Shown here one piece after another: positions 1 to 8,234 of a stretch of 64,000 nt of DNA. How positions within the stretch are numbered: the first letter of the stretch is position 1; every line of letters starts with the position of its first letter. The notes under the pieces are model-generated. The model was not told the origin of the DNA, did no database searches, and saw only the letters and a program-made list of their open reading frames with translations. The translations under genes and the position numbers were made by a program. This DNA comes from Cellulomonas wangleii. Lineage in GTDB: Bacteria; Actinomycetota; Actinomycetes; Actinomycetales; Cellulomonadaceae. The DNA lies in the NCBI RefSeq assembly GCF_018388445.1, contig NZ_CP074405.1, positions 558,001-622,000 of the forward strand, read 5' to 3'.

Positions 1-255
1 GACCAGGACGAGCTGGGCCTCATCGACGCGGCGTACGCGCCTCCGGGTGCCGCCGACGCGCAGGGTCGGCAGGTCGTGTCCTGGCACGTCGACGACGTGG
101 CGGCCGCGGTGGACCGCCTCGTGGCCCTGGGCGCGACGCTGCGGGACCCCGTGACGGAGCGCGGCGAGGGGTTCCGCACCGCGGTCCTCACCGACCCGTT
201 CGGCAACGCCGTCGGGATCATGGAGAACCCGCACTGGCGCGCACGCCACGACTGA
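1..255 (+). CDS. VOC (glyoxalase/bleomycin-resistance) family protein, 3' end only
   Basis: The frame is open from the first base and stops at TGA 253-255, so only the last 84 residues are visible and the start lies outside the window. The segment WHVDDVAAAVDRLVALGA followed by LTDPFGNAVGIMENPHW is the second half of a VOC-fold beta-alpha-beta-beta-beta module. The Glu in IMEN occupies the position that binds metal in many members. VOC proteins include glyoxalases, dioxygenases and drug-binding proteins, so no substrate can be assigned from this fragment. A UBP zinc-finger gene follows about 100 bp downstream on the same strand. Confidence 0.8.
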   Translation, partial: DQDELGLIDAAYAPPGAADAQGRQVVSWHVDDVAAAVDRLVALGATLRDPVTERGEGFRTAVLTDPFGNAVGIMENPHWRARHD

Positions 256-355
256 CGGGACGGCTCTCGGCACGGCTCCCGGCGCCTGGTCCCGGCACCG
301 CGTGCGGTGACGTGGCACCCGGGCGCAGACTGGCGAGGAGCCCGAAGGAGTGCCC

Positions 356-703
356 ATGAGCGCCGCCGAGATCGACCCGACCGTCCCACCGAGCGGCCCC
401 GGCTGCGTCGAGTGCGAGCAGCAGGAGGGGTGGTGGGTGGCGCTGCGGCGCTGCGCCGCCTGCGGCCACGTCGGCTGCTGCGACAGCTCGCCCGGGCAGC
501 ACGCCAGCGCGCACTGGCGCGCCACCGGCCACCCCGTGATGCGCACGTACGAGCCCGGGCAGGACTGGTGGTGGGACTACTCCCAGGGCGACTACACGCT
601 GGGTCCGGACCTCGCGCCGCCCGTGTCCCATCCCGAGGACCAGCCGACCCCGGGGCCGGAGGGCCGGGTGCCACCGGACTGGCGCGCGCGGCTGCACGCG
701 TGA
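356..703 (+). CDS. UBP-type zinc finger domain protein
   Basis: This is a 115-residue soluble protein. Residues 15-65 carry the Cys/His spacing of a UBP-type zinc finger: CVEC, then CAACGHVGCC, then His residues in GQHASAHW and TGHPV, followed by the aromatic patch DWWWDY. In eukaryotes this fold binds the free C-terminus of ubiquitin; small stand-alone bacterial versions are common in actinobacteria and their ligand is unknown. The ATG at 356 is preferred over an in-frame GTG at 350 because GAAGGAG at 343-349 sits 6 nt upstream of the ATG. The C-terminal 25 residues are Pro-rich and probably disordered. It lies alone between a VOC gene and a dehydrogenase gene. Confidence 0.82.
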   Translation: MSAAEIDPTVPPSGPGCVECEQQEGWWVALRRCAACGHVGCCDSSPGQHASAHWRATGHPVMRTYEPGQDWWWDYSQGDYTLGPDLAPPVSHPEDQPTPGPEGRVPPDWRARLHA

Positions 704-741
704 CCGGGCGTCCGCCCGTTCCCCCGGCATAGCCTGCAGCG

Positions 742-1866
742 GTGTCCACGTTCGTCACGGCCGGCCGCATCGTCCTCGGTGCCGGGGTCGCGGAGCAGGT
801 CCCGGACCTCGTCGCGGGTCTGGGGCGGCGCGTCCTGGTGGTCGCCGGGCGGTCGGCCGACGTCGCCGCGCTGCCCGCCGCGGCGGTCCACCGGCACCGG
901 GGGGAGCCCGACGTCGAGGCCGTGCGTGCCGTGGTCGCCCTGGCGCGCGAGGTGCGTCCCGACGTCGTCGTCGGGTGGGGCGGCGGGTCGGTGCTGGACC
1001 TCGCGAAGTGCGTGGCCGTCCTGGCACCGGGGGACGGCGACGTGCTCGACCACCTCGAGGTCGTCGGCCGCGGGCTGCCGCTGCCGGACGGTGCGCTGCC
1101 CGTCGTCGCCGTCCCGACGACGGCCGGCACGGGCGCCGAGGTGACCGCGAACGCCCCGGTGCGCGTCCCGGAGCGAGGGGTCAAGGCCAGCCTGCGGGGC
1201 CGCGCGATGCTGCCGTCCGTCGCCGTGGTCGACCCGCTGCTCACGCTCGGCTGCCCGCCGGCGCTCACGGCGGCGTCGGGCGTCGACGCGCTCACGCAGT
1301 GCCTCGAGGCGTTCACCACCCCGCACGCGACGCCCCTGACCGACCCGCTGGCCCGCGACGGGCTCGTACGGGCGGGGCGCAGCCTGAGGCGGGTCGTCGA
1401 GCACGGGGACGACGTCGACGCGCGCACGGACCTGAGCGTCGCCGCGTTGCAGTCGGGGATGGCGCTCGCGAACGCGAAGCTGGGTGCCGTGCACGGTCTC
1501 GCCGCCGCGCTCGGCGGGCGGCTCGGGGCGCCGCACGGGCAGGTGTGCGCCGCGGTGCTCGCGGCGACCACGGCCGCGAACGTCGCCGCCCTGCGCCGAA
1601 CGGCCCCCGACGGGCCGGGCCTGGCCCGGTACGACGACGCGGCCGTCGCCCTCACCGGCCGTCCGGGCGCGCGCGCCGACGACGCCGTCGCCTGGCTGGC
1701 GGACCTGGTCGCCGCTCTGGCCGTGCCCGGGCTGGGTGCCCTGGGGCTGGCGCGCGACGACGTCCCGGACGTCGTGGCCGACGCGCTGGCCGCGTCCAGC
1801 ACGCGCGGCAACCCCGTCACGCTGACCCCCGCCGAGCTGACGGACGTCGTCGCCGCGTCCTGGTGA
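742..1866 (+). CDS. Iron-containing alcohol dehydrogenase / maleylacetate reductase-like
   Basis: This 374-residue protein has the length and fold signatures of group III metal-dependent alcohol dehydrogenases. The nucleotide-binding half has GWGGGSVLDLAK and PTTAGTGAEVT. The helical half has SGVDALTQCLEA and a pair of His residues in AVHGLAAALGG and APHGQ, which with the Asp form the usual Fe/Zn site. The lack of a long alcohol-dehydrogenase-type loop and the compact 370-aa size make maleylacetate reductase or a related oxidoreductase as likely as a true alcohol dehydrogenase. The GTG at 742 lies 6 nt after a TAGCCT -10 element (730-735), so the mRNA is probably leaderless. It converges on the MFS gene with only 18 bp between stops. 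Confidence 0.82.
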   Translation: MSTFVTAGRIVLGAGVAEQVPDLVAGLGRRVLVVAGRSADVAALPAAAVHRHRGEPDVEAVRAVVALAREVRPDVVVGWGGGSVLDLAKCVAVLAPGDGDVLDHLEVVGRGLPLPDGALPVVAVPTTAGTGAEVTANAPVRVPERGVKASLRGRAMLPSVAVVDPLLTLGCPPALTAASGVDALTQCLEAFTTPHATPLTDPLARDGLVRAGRSLRRVVEHGDDVDARTDLSVAALQSGMALANAKLGAVHGLAAALGGRLGAPHGQVCAAVLAATTAANVAALRRTAPDGPGLARYDDAAVALTGRPGARADDAVAWLADLVAALAVPGLGALGLARDDVPDVVADALAASSTRGNPVTLTPAELTDVVAASW

Positions 1867-1884
1867 GCGCCGGGGCGCCTGCCG

Positions 1885-3219
1885 TCAGCCCCGGTGCGCC
1901 GGTTCGTCCGCGGTGCCGGGGACGGCGTCGTCGGTCGCGACCGCACCGGACCCGCCGTCCGCCCGCGGAGCAGGGTCGCCACCCGCCTCCGCGATGGCGC
2001 GCCGCCCCGACGGCAGCGCGACACCGGCGAGGACGACGAGGATCAGCGCCGCACCCGCCGCCACCAGCAGCGACTCCACCGAGTACCGGTCGGCCAGGGG
2101 GCCGAACACGGCCATGCCCAGCGGCATCGCGACGGCCATGACGATGCCGACGAACCCGAACACGCGGCCCAGCCGCTCGGGCTCGACGCGCTCCTGCAGC
2201 ACCGTCATGGTCGGCGTCGAGAAGAACGGCACCCCCAGGCCGATGAGGAACATGAACGTGAAGAACACCCACATGTTCGTCGAGAGCCCCAGGCCGACGT
2301 TGAGGACGCCGAACAGGCCGGTGGTCAGCACCACCATGTGCACGCGGTTGCGCAGCCCTCCCCACCAGGCGACGGCCACGCCGCCGAGCGTCATGCCGAT
2401 GCTGAACGCCAGCTCGTTGACCGTCAGCTTCCACACCTCGTCGCCGAAGGTGCGGACCACCATCAGGGGCGTGAGGAACGACGGCGCGACGATGAGCACG
2501 AACACGACGCCCCACATCGTCAGGACCCACCGCACGAACGGCGTGGTCGCGACGTAGCGCACCCCGTCGACGAGGTCCGTGACGTACCCCCGGACGCCCG
2601 CCGTCTGGTCCGTGCGGACCAGCCGGGGCACGGGCACGAGCAGCAGCAGGCCGATCCCGATCGCCGCGGTGGCGACGTCGACGAAGAAGATGGCCTCGAT
2701 CGACGCCCAGGCGTACAGGCCTGCCGCGAGCGCCGGGGCGACGAGCATCATGGCCGACTGGATGGTGGCGTTGATGCCGTTGACGCGCATGAGCCGGTCC
2801 GTCGGGACGATCTGGGGGAGCAGGGCGCCGACCGCGGGCGTCTGGATGCCGGCGCCGGCGGACCGGACCGCCGCGGCGACGTACAGCAGCCACAGGTCGT
2901 CGTACCCGGACAGCATGAGGAGCGCGAGCGCCAGCGTCGTGGCGGCGATGGTCGCGTCGGCCCCGATGATCAGCGCCCGCCGGTCGAGCCGGTCGGCCCA
3001 CACCCCGCCGAACACGGAGACCACCGCCTGCGGCAGGAACCCCACGACCGCGTAGACGGCCATGACCGTGCCGGACCGGGTCTCCAGCGTCAGGTGCCAC
3101 ATGATCGCGTACTGCACGAGCATCGAGCCGAGCAGGGAGAACGTCTGGCCGGTGAGGAAGACGGTGACGTCACGCCGCCAGCGAGGTCGGCCGGGTGCCG
3201 TCGCGGCGGGCGTCGTCAT
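1885..3219 (-). CDS. MFS transporter (drug efflux type)
   Basis: This 444-residue membrane protein has about 12 hydrophobic segments and the MFS motif A signature GGVWADRLDRR in the loop after TM2. A related GPLADRY signature lies in the second half. The family layout resembles the MFS_3/enterobactin-exporter-like branch (YfiS/TetV-like), which exports drugs or siderophores; the substrate is unknown. The frame is open upstream to 3405, but the ATG at 3219 is chosen because GGAGAG lies 6 nt before it and the first hydrophobic segment follows at a normal distance. A cytoplasmic tail rich in Gly, Ala and Asp closes the protein. Three phased GGGGTGTCG repeats lie immediately upstream and may be an operator. 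Confidence 0.85.
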   Translation of the reverse strand: MTTPAATAPGRPRWRRDVTVFLTGQTFSLLGSMLVQYAIMWHLTLETRSGTVMAVYAVVGFLPQAVVSVFGGVWADRLDRRALIIGADATIAATTLALALLMLSGYDDLWLLYVAAAVRSAGAGIQTPAVGALLPQIVPTDRLMRVNGINATIQSAMMLVAPALAAGLYAWASIEAIFFVDVATAAIGIGLLLLVPVPRLVRTDQTAGVRGYVTDLVDGVRYVATTPFVRWVLTMWGVVFVLIVAPSFLTPLMVVRTFGDEVWKLTVNELAFSIGMTLGGVAVAWWGGLRNRVHMVVLTTGLFGVLNVGLGLSTNMWVFFTFMFLIGLGVPFFSTPTMTVLQERVEPERLGRVFGFVGIVMAVAMPLGMAVFGPLADRYSVESLLVAAGAALILVVLAGVALPSGRRAIAEAGGDPAPRADGGSGAVATDDAVPGTADEPAHRG

Positions 3220-3231
3220 GGCGGCTCTCCA

Positions 3232-3261
3232 GGGGTGTCGCGGGGTGTCGTCGGGGTGTCG
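3232..3261. repeat. Three phased GGGGTGTCG direct repeats upstream of the MFS gene
   Basis: Identical 9-mers start at 3232, 3242 and 3253, spaced 10 and 11 bp, which places them on the same face of the helix. They begin 12 bp upstream of the MFS start codon, in the presumed 5' untranslated or promoter-proximal region. An iterated regulator-binding site is possible. The function is inferred from spacing only. Confidence 0.5.
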
Positions 3262-3402
3262 CGGGGGCGTTGCAGCGGCGGACCCGGGGGTTGACCCGTC
3301 GACGTCGCCGTTCTCATCGGCACACCACGGGTGGATCCCGCGCCGGCTGCACACGGGCGCTCGCGGAGCGCGGAGCGGCGAGCGCGTGACGTCGATGCTG
3401 CC

Positions 3403-3420
3403 CACGAGGGCGTCCTCGTG
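3403..3420. promoter_or_regulatory. 18-bp perfect dyad, candidate operator
   Basis: CACGAGG (3403-3409) and CCTCGTG (3414-3420) form a perfect 7-bp inverted repeat with a 4-nt centre. It lies 125 bp upstream of the DrrA-like start and 184 bp upstream of the MFS start, so it could control either or both exporters. No regulator gene is adjacent. Confidence 0.35.
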
Positions 3421-3544
3421 TCACGCGCTTTCGCCACCGGTGGGCCCGTGCCGTCCGGGGGCGACCTGTCCGGGTATGTCGGTGGCCGGGTGGACGATCG
3501 ACCCAGGGCACGACGCGGCAGGCGCGACGGCGACGGGGAGCACC

Positions 3545-4525
3545 ATGACGGCGACGATCACGGCCACGGGGCTGGCCAAGCGGTACGGGCAGGTGGAGGC
3601 GCTGCGCGGGCTGGACCTCGAGGTGCCGCAGGGCACCGTGCTGGGGCTGCTCGGCCCGAACGGTGCGGGCAAGACCACGGCGGTGCGCATCCTCACGACG
3701 CTGCTGCGCCCCGACGAGGGCACCGCGACCGTGGCGGGGGCGGACGTGCTGCGCGAGCCCGACGAGGTGCGTCGCCGCATCGGCCTGTCGGGGCAGACCG
3801 CCGCGGTGGACGAGAACCTCACGGGTGCCGAGAACCTCGAGATGATCGGCCGGCTGTACGGCTTCCCCCGGCGGCGGGCCAGGCCCCGGGCCGAGGAGCT
3901 GCTGGCGTCGTTCGACCTCACGGATGCGGGCCGGCGTCCCGCCAAGACGTACTCCGGCGGCATGCGCCGGCGCCTGGACCTCGCGTGCGCGCTGGTCGCC
4001 GAGCCGCCCGTCGTCGTGCTCGACGAGCCCACGACCGGCCTGGACCCCCGCAGCCGCCTGCAGATGTGGGACGTCATCACCGACCTCGTGCGGTCGGGCA
4101 CGACGATCCTGCTGACGACGCAGTACCTGGAGGAGGCGGACCGGCTGGCCCACGCCATCGTCGTCATCGACCAGGGGCGGGCGATCGCGCGCGGGACGGC
4201 GGACGAGCTCAAGGCGCAGGTCGGCGGCGAGCGCGTCGAGGTGCTGCTGGCCGACGCGGCGGACGCGGACGACGCCCGCGGCGTGCTGGCGGGCGTCGCG
4301 GCCGGGGACGAGGTCCACGCCGACCCCGCGGGGCGGGCGCTGTCGGTCGCCGTGGCCGACGGCACCCGGGCGCTGCGCGCGGTGCTGGACCGGCTGGACG
4401 CCGACGGCGTCGCGGTCCTCGAGGCGGGACTGCGGCGCCCGACGCTCGACGACGTCTTCCTCACGCTGACGGGCCGCACGGCCGAGGCGTCCGAGCCGCG
4501 CGAGACCGTGGGGGTGGCCCGATGA
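3545..4525 (+). CDS. ABC exporter ATP-binding protein, DrrA-like
   Basis: This 326-residue ATPase carries the Walker A motif GPNGAGKTT near residue 38, the signature YSGGMRRRLDLA near 138, Walker B VVVLDEPTTGLDP and the H-loop equivalent TQYLEEA (Gln in place of the usual His). It ends with the C-terminal DUF4162-type extension typical of DrrA daunorubicin/drug exporter ATPases. It powers the permease encoded by the next gene; the two reading frames overlap by 4 bp (ATGA), so they are translationally coupled. The ATG at 3545 is chosen because GGGGAG precedes it by 4-5 nt. The exported compound is unknown; no biosynthetic genes are nearby. Confidence 0.93.
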   Translation: MTATITATGLAKRYGQVEALRGLDLEVPQGTVLGLLGPNGAGKTTAVRILTTLLRPDEGTATVAGADVLREPDEVRRRIGLSGQTAAVDENLTGAENLEMIGRLYGFPRRRARPRAEELLASFDLTDAGRRPAKTYSGGMRRRLDLACALVAEPPVVVLDEPTTGLDPRSRLQMWDVITDLVRSGTTILLTTQYLEEADRLAHAIVVIDQGRAIARGTADELKAQVGGERVEVLLADAADADDARGVLAGVAAGDEVHADPAGRALSVAVADGTRALRAVLDRLDADGVAVLEAGLRRPTLDDVFLTLTGRTAEASEPRETVGVAR

Positions 4526-5325
4526 GCACGTTGACCCGCACGTTCGTCGACACGCACGTCGTCGCCAAGCGGAACCTGCTGAAGATCCTGCGGGTCCCCG
4601 AGATCCTCGTGGCCGTCCTGGTGTCCCCGATCATGTTCGTCCTGCTCTTCGCCTACGTGTTCGGCGGGGCGATCGACCCGGGGGAGGGCGTCAGCTACCG
4701 GGAGTTCCTCATCCCGGGGATCTTCGCGCAGACCGTCGTCTTCGGGGCGACGTTCACGGGGGCGGGCATCGCCGACGACATGCAGAAGGGCATCCTCGAC
4801 CGGTTCCGGTCCCTGCCGATGTCGCAGTCCGCCGTGCTGGCCGGGCGCACCGCGTCCGACGTCGTCTACAACGTCCTGTCCCTCGTGATCATGGCGCTCA
4901 CCGGACTGCTCGTCGGGTGGCGCGTGCACGGCACGGTGCTGGAGGCCGCGGCGGCGTTCGGGCTGCTGCTCGTGTTCGCGTACGCGGTGAGCTGGATCAT
5001 GGCGCTCGTCGGCGTGCTGGTCCCGAGCGTCGAGGTCATCAACAACGCGTCCTTCATCGTCATCATGCCGCTGACGTTCATCTCGAACGCGTTCGTCCCC
5101 CTGGACTCGTTCCCGGAGCCGCTGCGGCGGGTGGTCGAGTGGAACCCGGTGTCCACCCTCACCCAGGCGTGCCGCGAGCTGTTCGGCAACGCCAACCCGG
5201 CGGCGGCCGCGCCCGAGGCGTGGTCGATGCAGCACCCGGTGCTGTACACGCTCGGCTGCGTGGTGGTCATCCTGCTGGTGTTCGCCCCGCTCGCCATCGC
5301 CCGGTACCGACGTGCGTCCAGGTGA
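4522..5325 (+). CDS. ABC-2 family transporter permease, DrrB-like
   Basis: This 267-residue integral membrane protein has about six transmembrane segments. The N-terminal amphipathic part is followed by VSPIMFVLLFAYVFGGAI. A central loop, MQKGILDRFRSLPMSQ, is the conserved ABC-2 coupling region (the DRFRSLPMS-type motif of DrrB). The C-terminal signature FISNAFVPLDSFPEPLRRV and EWNPVS is also typical. It pairs with the overlapping ATPase to form a drug or lipid exporter. The start ATG at 4522 overlaps the ATPase stop (ATGA). A weak 7-bp dyad, AACACGC/GCGTGTT at 5365-5384, follows in the spacer before glgP. Confidence 0.93.
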   Translation: MSTLTRTFVDTHVVAKRNLLKILRVPEILVAVLVSPIMFVLLFAYVFGGAIDPGEGVSYREFLIPGIFAQTVVFGATFTGAGIADDMQKGILDRFRSLPMSQSAVLAGRTASDVVYNVLSLVIMALTGLLVGWRVHGTVLEAAAAFGLLLVFAYAVSWIMALVGVLVPSVEVINNASFIVIMPLTFISNAFVPLDSFPEPLRRVVEWNPVSTLTQACRELFGNANPAAAAPEAWSMQHPVLYTLGCVVVILLVFAPLAIARYRRASR

Positions 5326-5484
5326 CGTCGCTGATGGCGGGAGGCTCGTCCGGCCCGGGGGCGGAACACGCCTCGCAGCGTGTTGTACGACACGCCGCAG
5401 GACGCGCGGTTCGGGAGGTTCGTGCAGCGCTGTCCGGTCCGAACGGCCTGGCTAGACGGGCACGAGGGAACTACCGTTGCGCAA

Positions 5485-7968
5485 GTGACTGAGAACCGTG
5501 CCAACGGCACCGCACCAGTGGCCGCGCCGCAGCACTCCGTGGAGGGGTTCGTCAAGGAGTTCCTGCGTGAGCTGAACTTCGGACAGGGGGTCACGCTCGA
5601 GCGAGCGAGCGTCAACGACCAGTACCTGGCGCTGGCGCGCACGGTGCGGGAGTACCTCATGGCCCGCTGGCTCGAGACCGTGCGACGCCAGCGCGAGGCC
5701 CAGGCGAAGTCGGTGGGCTACCTGTCCGCCGAGTACCTGCTGGGGCGTCAGCTGGACAACGCGCTGATCTCGACGGACATGACCGAGATCGTCGAGGAAG
5801 GGCTGGCGTCCCTCGGCCTCGACCTCGCGACGCTGCGCGAGCAGGAGGTCGAGCCCGGCCTCGGCAACGGCGGCCTCGGCCGGCTCGCCGCGTGCTTCGT
5901 CGACTCGCTCGCGACGATGAGCGTGCCCTGCATCGGGTACGGCATCCGCTACGAGTACGGCATCTTCCGCCAGACGTTCGTCGACGGGTGGCAGGTCGAG
6001 CAGCCCGACACGTGGCTGTCCCTCGGTGCACCGTGGGAGTTCCCGCACCCCGAGGCTGCGGTCACCGTGCACTTCGGCGGGTCGACCGAGAAGTACGTCG
6101 ACGAGGACGGCGTCGAGCGCTCCCGCTGGACCCCCGCGTGGGAGGTCCTCGGCGTGCCCTACAACTACATGGTCCCGGGCTACCAGAACGGCCGCGTGAA
6201 CACGCTGCGGCTGTGGAGCGCCCAGGCGACCAAGGCGTTCGACCTCGCCATCTTCAACTCCGGCGAGTACGTCGACGCCGTGCGGGCCCAGACGTTCGCC
6301 GAGAACATCTCCAAGGTCCTGTACCCGGAGGACTCCACGCCGCAGGGCAAGGAGCTGCGCCTGCAGCAGCAGTACTTCTTCGTCGCCTGCTCGATCCGCG
6401 ACTTCGTCGAGAACGTGCTGCCCGAGGACTTCGACCTCCACAACCTGCCCGACCGCATCATCTTCCAGCTCAACGACACCCACCCGGTCATCGCGGTGCC
6501 GGAGCTCATGCGGCTGCTGGTCGACGAGAGGAAGTGGGACTGGGACGAGGCGTGGGCCGTCACGCAGAAGTGCTTCGCGTACACCTGCCACACGCTGCTG
6601 CCCGAGGCCCTCGAGGTCTGGCCCGTCGCGCTGCTCGGCAAGCTGCTGCCGCGGCACCTCGAGATCATCTACCGCATCAACGACGAGTTCCTCGCGGAGG
6701 TCGCGCAGCGGTACCCCGGTGACGAGCTGCGCCAGCGCCGCATGTCGATCATCGCCGAGTACCCCGAGCGCTCCGTGCGCATGGCGTACCTCGCGACCAT
6801 CGCCGGCTCCAAGGTCAACGGCGTCGCGGCGCTGCACTCCCAGCTGCTGCGCGACAAGGTGCTGCCGGACTTCTCGGAGTACTGGCCGGACAAGTTCACC
6901 AACGTCACCAACGGCGTCACGCCGCGGCGGTTCGTGCGGCTGGCCAACCCGGCGCTGTCCGACCTCATCACCGACGCCATCGGCCCCGGCTGGATCACCG
7001 ACCTGGCGCGCCTGCGCGAGATGGAGCCCCTGGCCGACGACGCCGAGTTCCGCGAGAAGTTCCGGGACGTCAAGGCGCACAACAAGCACCGCCTGAACGC
7101 GCTGCTGGAGCGCCGCGACGGGATCACGCTGCCGGCCGACGCCATGCTCGACGTGATGGTCAAGCGCCTGCACGAGTACAAGCGCCAGACCCTCAAGGTG
7201 CTGCACATCGTGTCGCTGTACGAGCGCATCGTCAGCGGCGAGCTCGACCCGGCCACGATGCAGAAGCGCGTGTTCGCGTTCGGGGCCAAGGCCGCGCCGG
7301 GCTACAAGATGGCCAAGCAGACGATCGGCCTGATCAACCACGTCGGACGCACGGTCAACAGCGACCCGCGCGTGCAGGGTGCGCTGACGGTCGTCTTCCC
7401 GCCCAACTACAACGTCACGCTCGCCGAGACGCTGATCCCGGCGGCGGACCTGTCGGAGCAGATCTCGCTGGCCGGCAAGGAGGCGTCCGGCACGGGCAAC
7501 ATGAAGTTCGCCCTGAACGGTGCCCTGACCATCGGCACCGACGACGGCGCGAACGTCGAGATCCGCGAGCTCGTCGGCGACGACAACTTCTTCCTCTTCG
7601 GTCTCCTGGAGCCCGAGGTCGAGAAGCTCGTGGCGTCGGGCTACCGCCCGTCGGCGTTCTACGAGGAGAACCCGCGGCTGCGTCGCGCGATCGACCTCAT
7701 CGCGTCCGGGGCGTTCGCCGACGGCGAGCGGTCCGTCTTCGAGCCGATCGTGTCGAACCTGCTGCACGAGGACCGCTTCCTCGTCCTGGCGGACTTCCAG
7801 GCCTACCTCGACGCGCAGGACCGGGTCGACGCCGCGTACAGCGACACCGAGGCGTGGACGCGGTCCGCGATCCTCAACGTCGCGCGCTCCGGCTTCTTCT
7901 CGTCCGACCGGTCGATGTGGGACTACATCGACCGCATCTGGCACTCGCGGCCGCTCGTCGCCCGCTGA
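5485..7968 (+). CDS. glgP: Glycogen/alpha-glucan phosphorylase
   Basis: GlgP releases glucose-1-phosphate from the non-reducing ends of glycogen or maltodextrin with phosphate and pyridoxal phosphate. The 827-residue protein matches the usual length (about 815-830) and shows the glycogen phosphorylase hallmarks. These include EPGLGNGGLGRLAACF in the N-terminal domain and the PLP motif EASGTGNMK with the Schiff-base Lys at about residue 674, followed by GTDDGANVE. The GTG at 5485 is chosen over an in-frame GTG at 5380. A TACCGT -10 element at 5472-5477 lies 7 nt before it, implying a leaderless mRNA, and the extra upstream residues look non-coding. A strong hairpin follows the stop. It should supply glucose-1-phosphate to glycolysis when stored glucan is mobilised. 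Confidence 0.97.
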   Translation: MTENRANGTAPVAAPQHSVEGFVKEFLRELNFGQGVTLERASVNDQYLALARTVREYLMARWLETVRRQREAQAKSVGYLSAEYLLGRQLDNALISTDMTEIVEEGLASLGLDLATLREQEVEPGLGNGGLGRLAACFVDSLATMSVPCIGYGIRYEYGIFRQTFVDGWQVEQPDTWLSLGAPWEFPHPEAAVTVHFGGSTEKYVDEDGVERSRWTPAWEVLGVPYNYMVPGYQNGRVNTLRLWSAQATKAFDLAIFNSGEYVDAVRAQTFAENISKVLYPEDSTPQGKELRLQQQYFFVACSIRDFVENVLPEDFDLHNLPDRIIFQLNDTHPVIAVPELMRLLVDERKWDWDEAWAVTQKCFAYTCHTLLPEALEVWPVALLGKLLPRHLEIIYRINDEFLAEVAQRYPGDELRQRRMSIIAEYPERSVRMAYLATIAGSKVNGVAALHSQLLRDKVLPDFSEYWPDKFTNVTNGVTPRRFVRLANPALSDLITDAIGPGWITDLARLREMEPLADDAEFREKFRDVKAHNKHRLNALLERRDGITLPADAMLDVMVKRLHEYKRQTLKVLHIVSLYERIVSGELDPATMQKRVFAFGAKAAPGYKMAKQTIGLINHVGRTVNSDPRVQGALTVVFPPNYNVTLAETLIPAADLSEQISLAGKEASGTGNMKFALNGALTIGTDDGANVEIRELVGDDNFFLFGLLEPEVEKLVASGYRPSAFYEENPRLRRAIDLIASGAFADGERSVFEPIVSNLLHEDRFLVLADFQAYLDAQDRVDAAYSDTEAWTRSAILNVARSGFFSSDRSMWDYIDRIWHSRPLVAR

Positions 7969-7988
7969 GGCGGCGAACCCGCACGCAC

Positions 7989-8033
7989 CTCGGCCCCGCC
8001 ACCCGCGCCACCGCGCGGGTGTGCGGGGCCGAG
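7989..8033 (+). terminator. Nested GC-rich hairpin terminator after glgP
   Basis: An 11-bp perfect outer stem (7989-7999 with 8023-8033) encloses a 7-bp perfect inner stem (8001-8007 with 8014-8020). It begins 20 bp after the glgP stop. There is no U tract, which is common for actinobacterial intrinsic terminators. Confidence 0.75.
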
Positions 8034-8234
8034 TCGTACGTGCCCCGCACACCCGTACGGCGTACCGGCTCGACAAACTTCACCTGCCCATGGCGCCCGG
8101 TTGCTCCGGTCCCGGGCGATTCGGGCGACAAGTGCCGGATGACCTGGGACGACACGCGTCCGTAGCCTCCGGGTCAGCAGTCCGTCGGAGCCAGCCGCCC
8201 ACCCGGTCCCCGGGAGGGCAACGAAGGAGCACCC

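Larger units (their letters stand above)
3220..3544. other. Divergent intergenic region between MFS and ABC exporter genes
   Basis: These 325 bases separate the divergent MFS (minus) and ABC exporter (plus) starts. They contain three phased direct repeats (3232-3261), an 8-bp inverted repeat (3357-3364 with 3378-3385, 13-nt loop) and an 18-bp dyad (3403-3420). No convincing small gene is visible. A short open extension of the MFS frame across this stretch has no ribosome-binding site and no conserved-looking sequence. Confidence 0.6.

Noticed and set aside
3331..4522. Long overlapping open frames in other frames across the ABC exporter genes
   Set aside because: They are Arg/Pro/Gly-rich shadow frames produced by high GC and lack recognisable domains or ribosome-binding sites.
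5380..5484. Upstream in-frame GTG as the start of glgP
   Set aside because: The extra 35 residues do not resemble the family, and a TACCGT element sits at the leaderless distance from GTG 5485.
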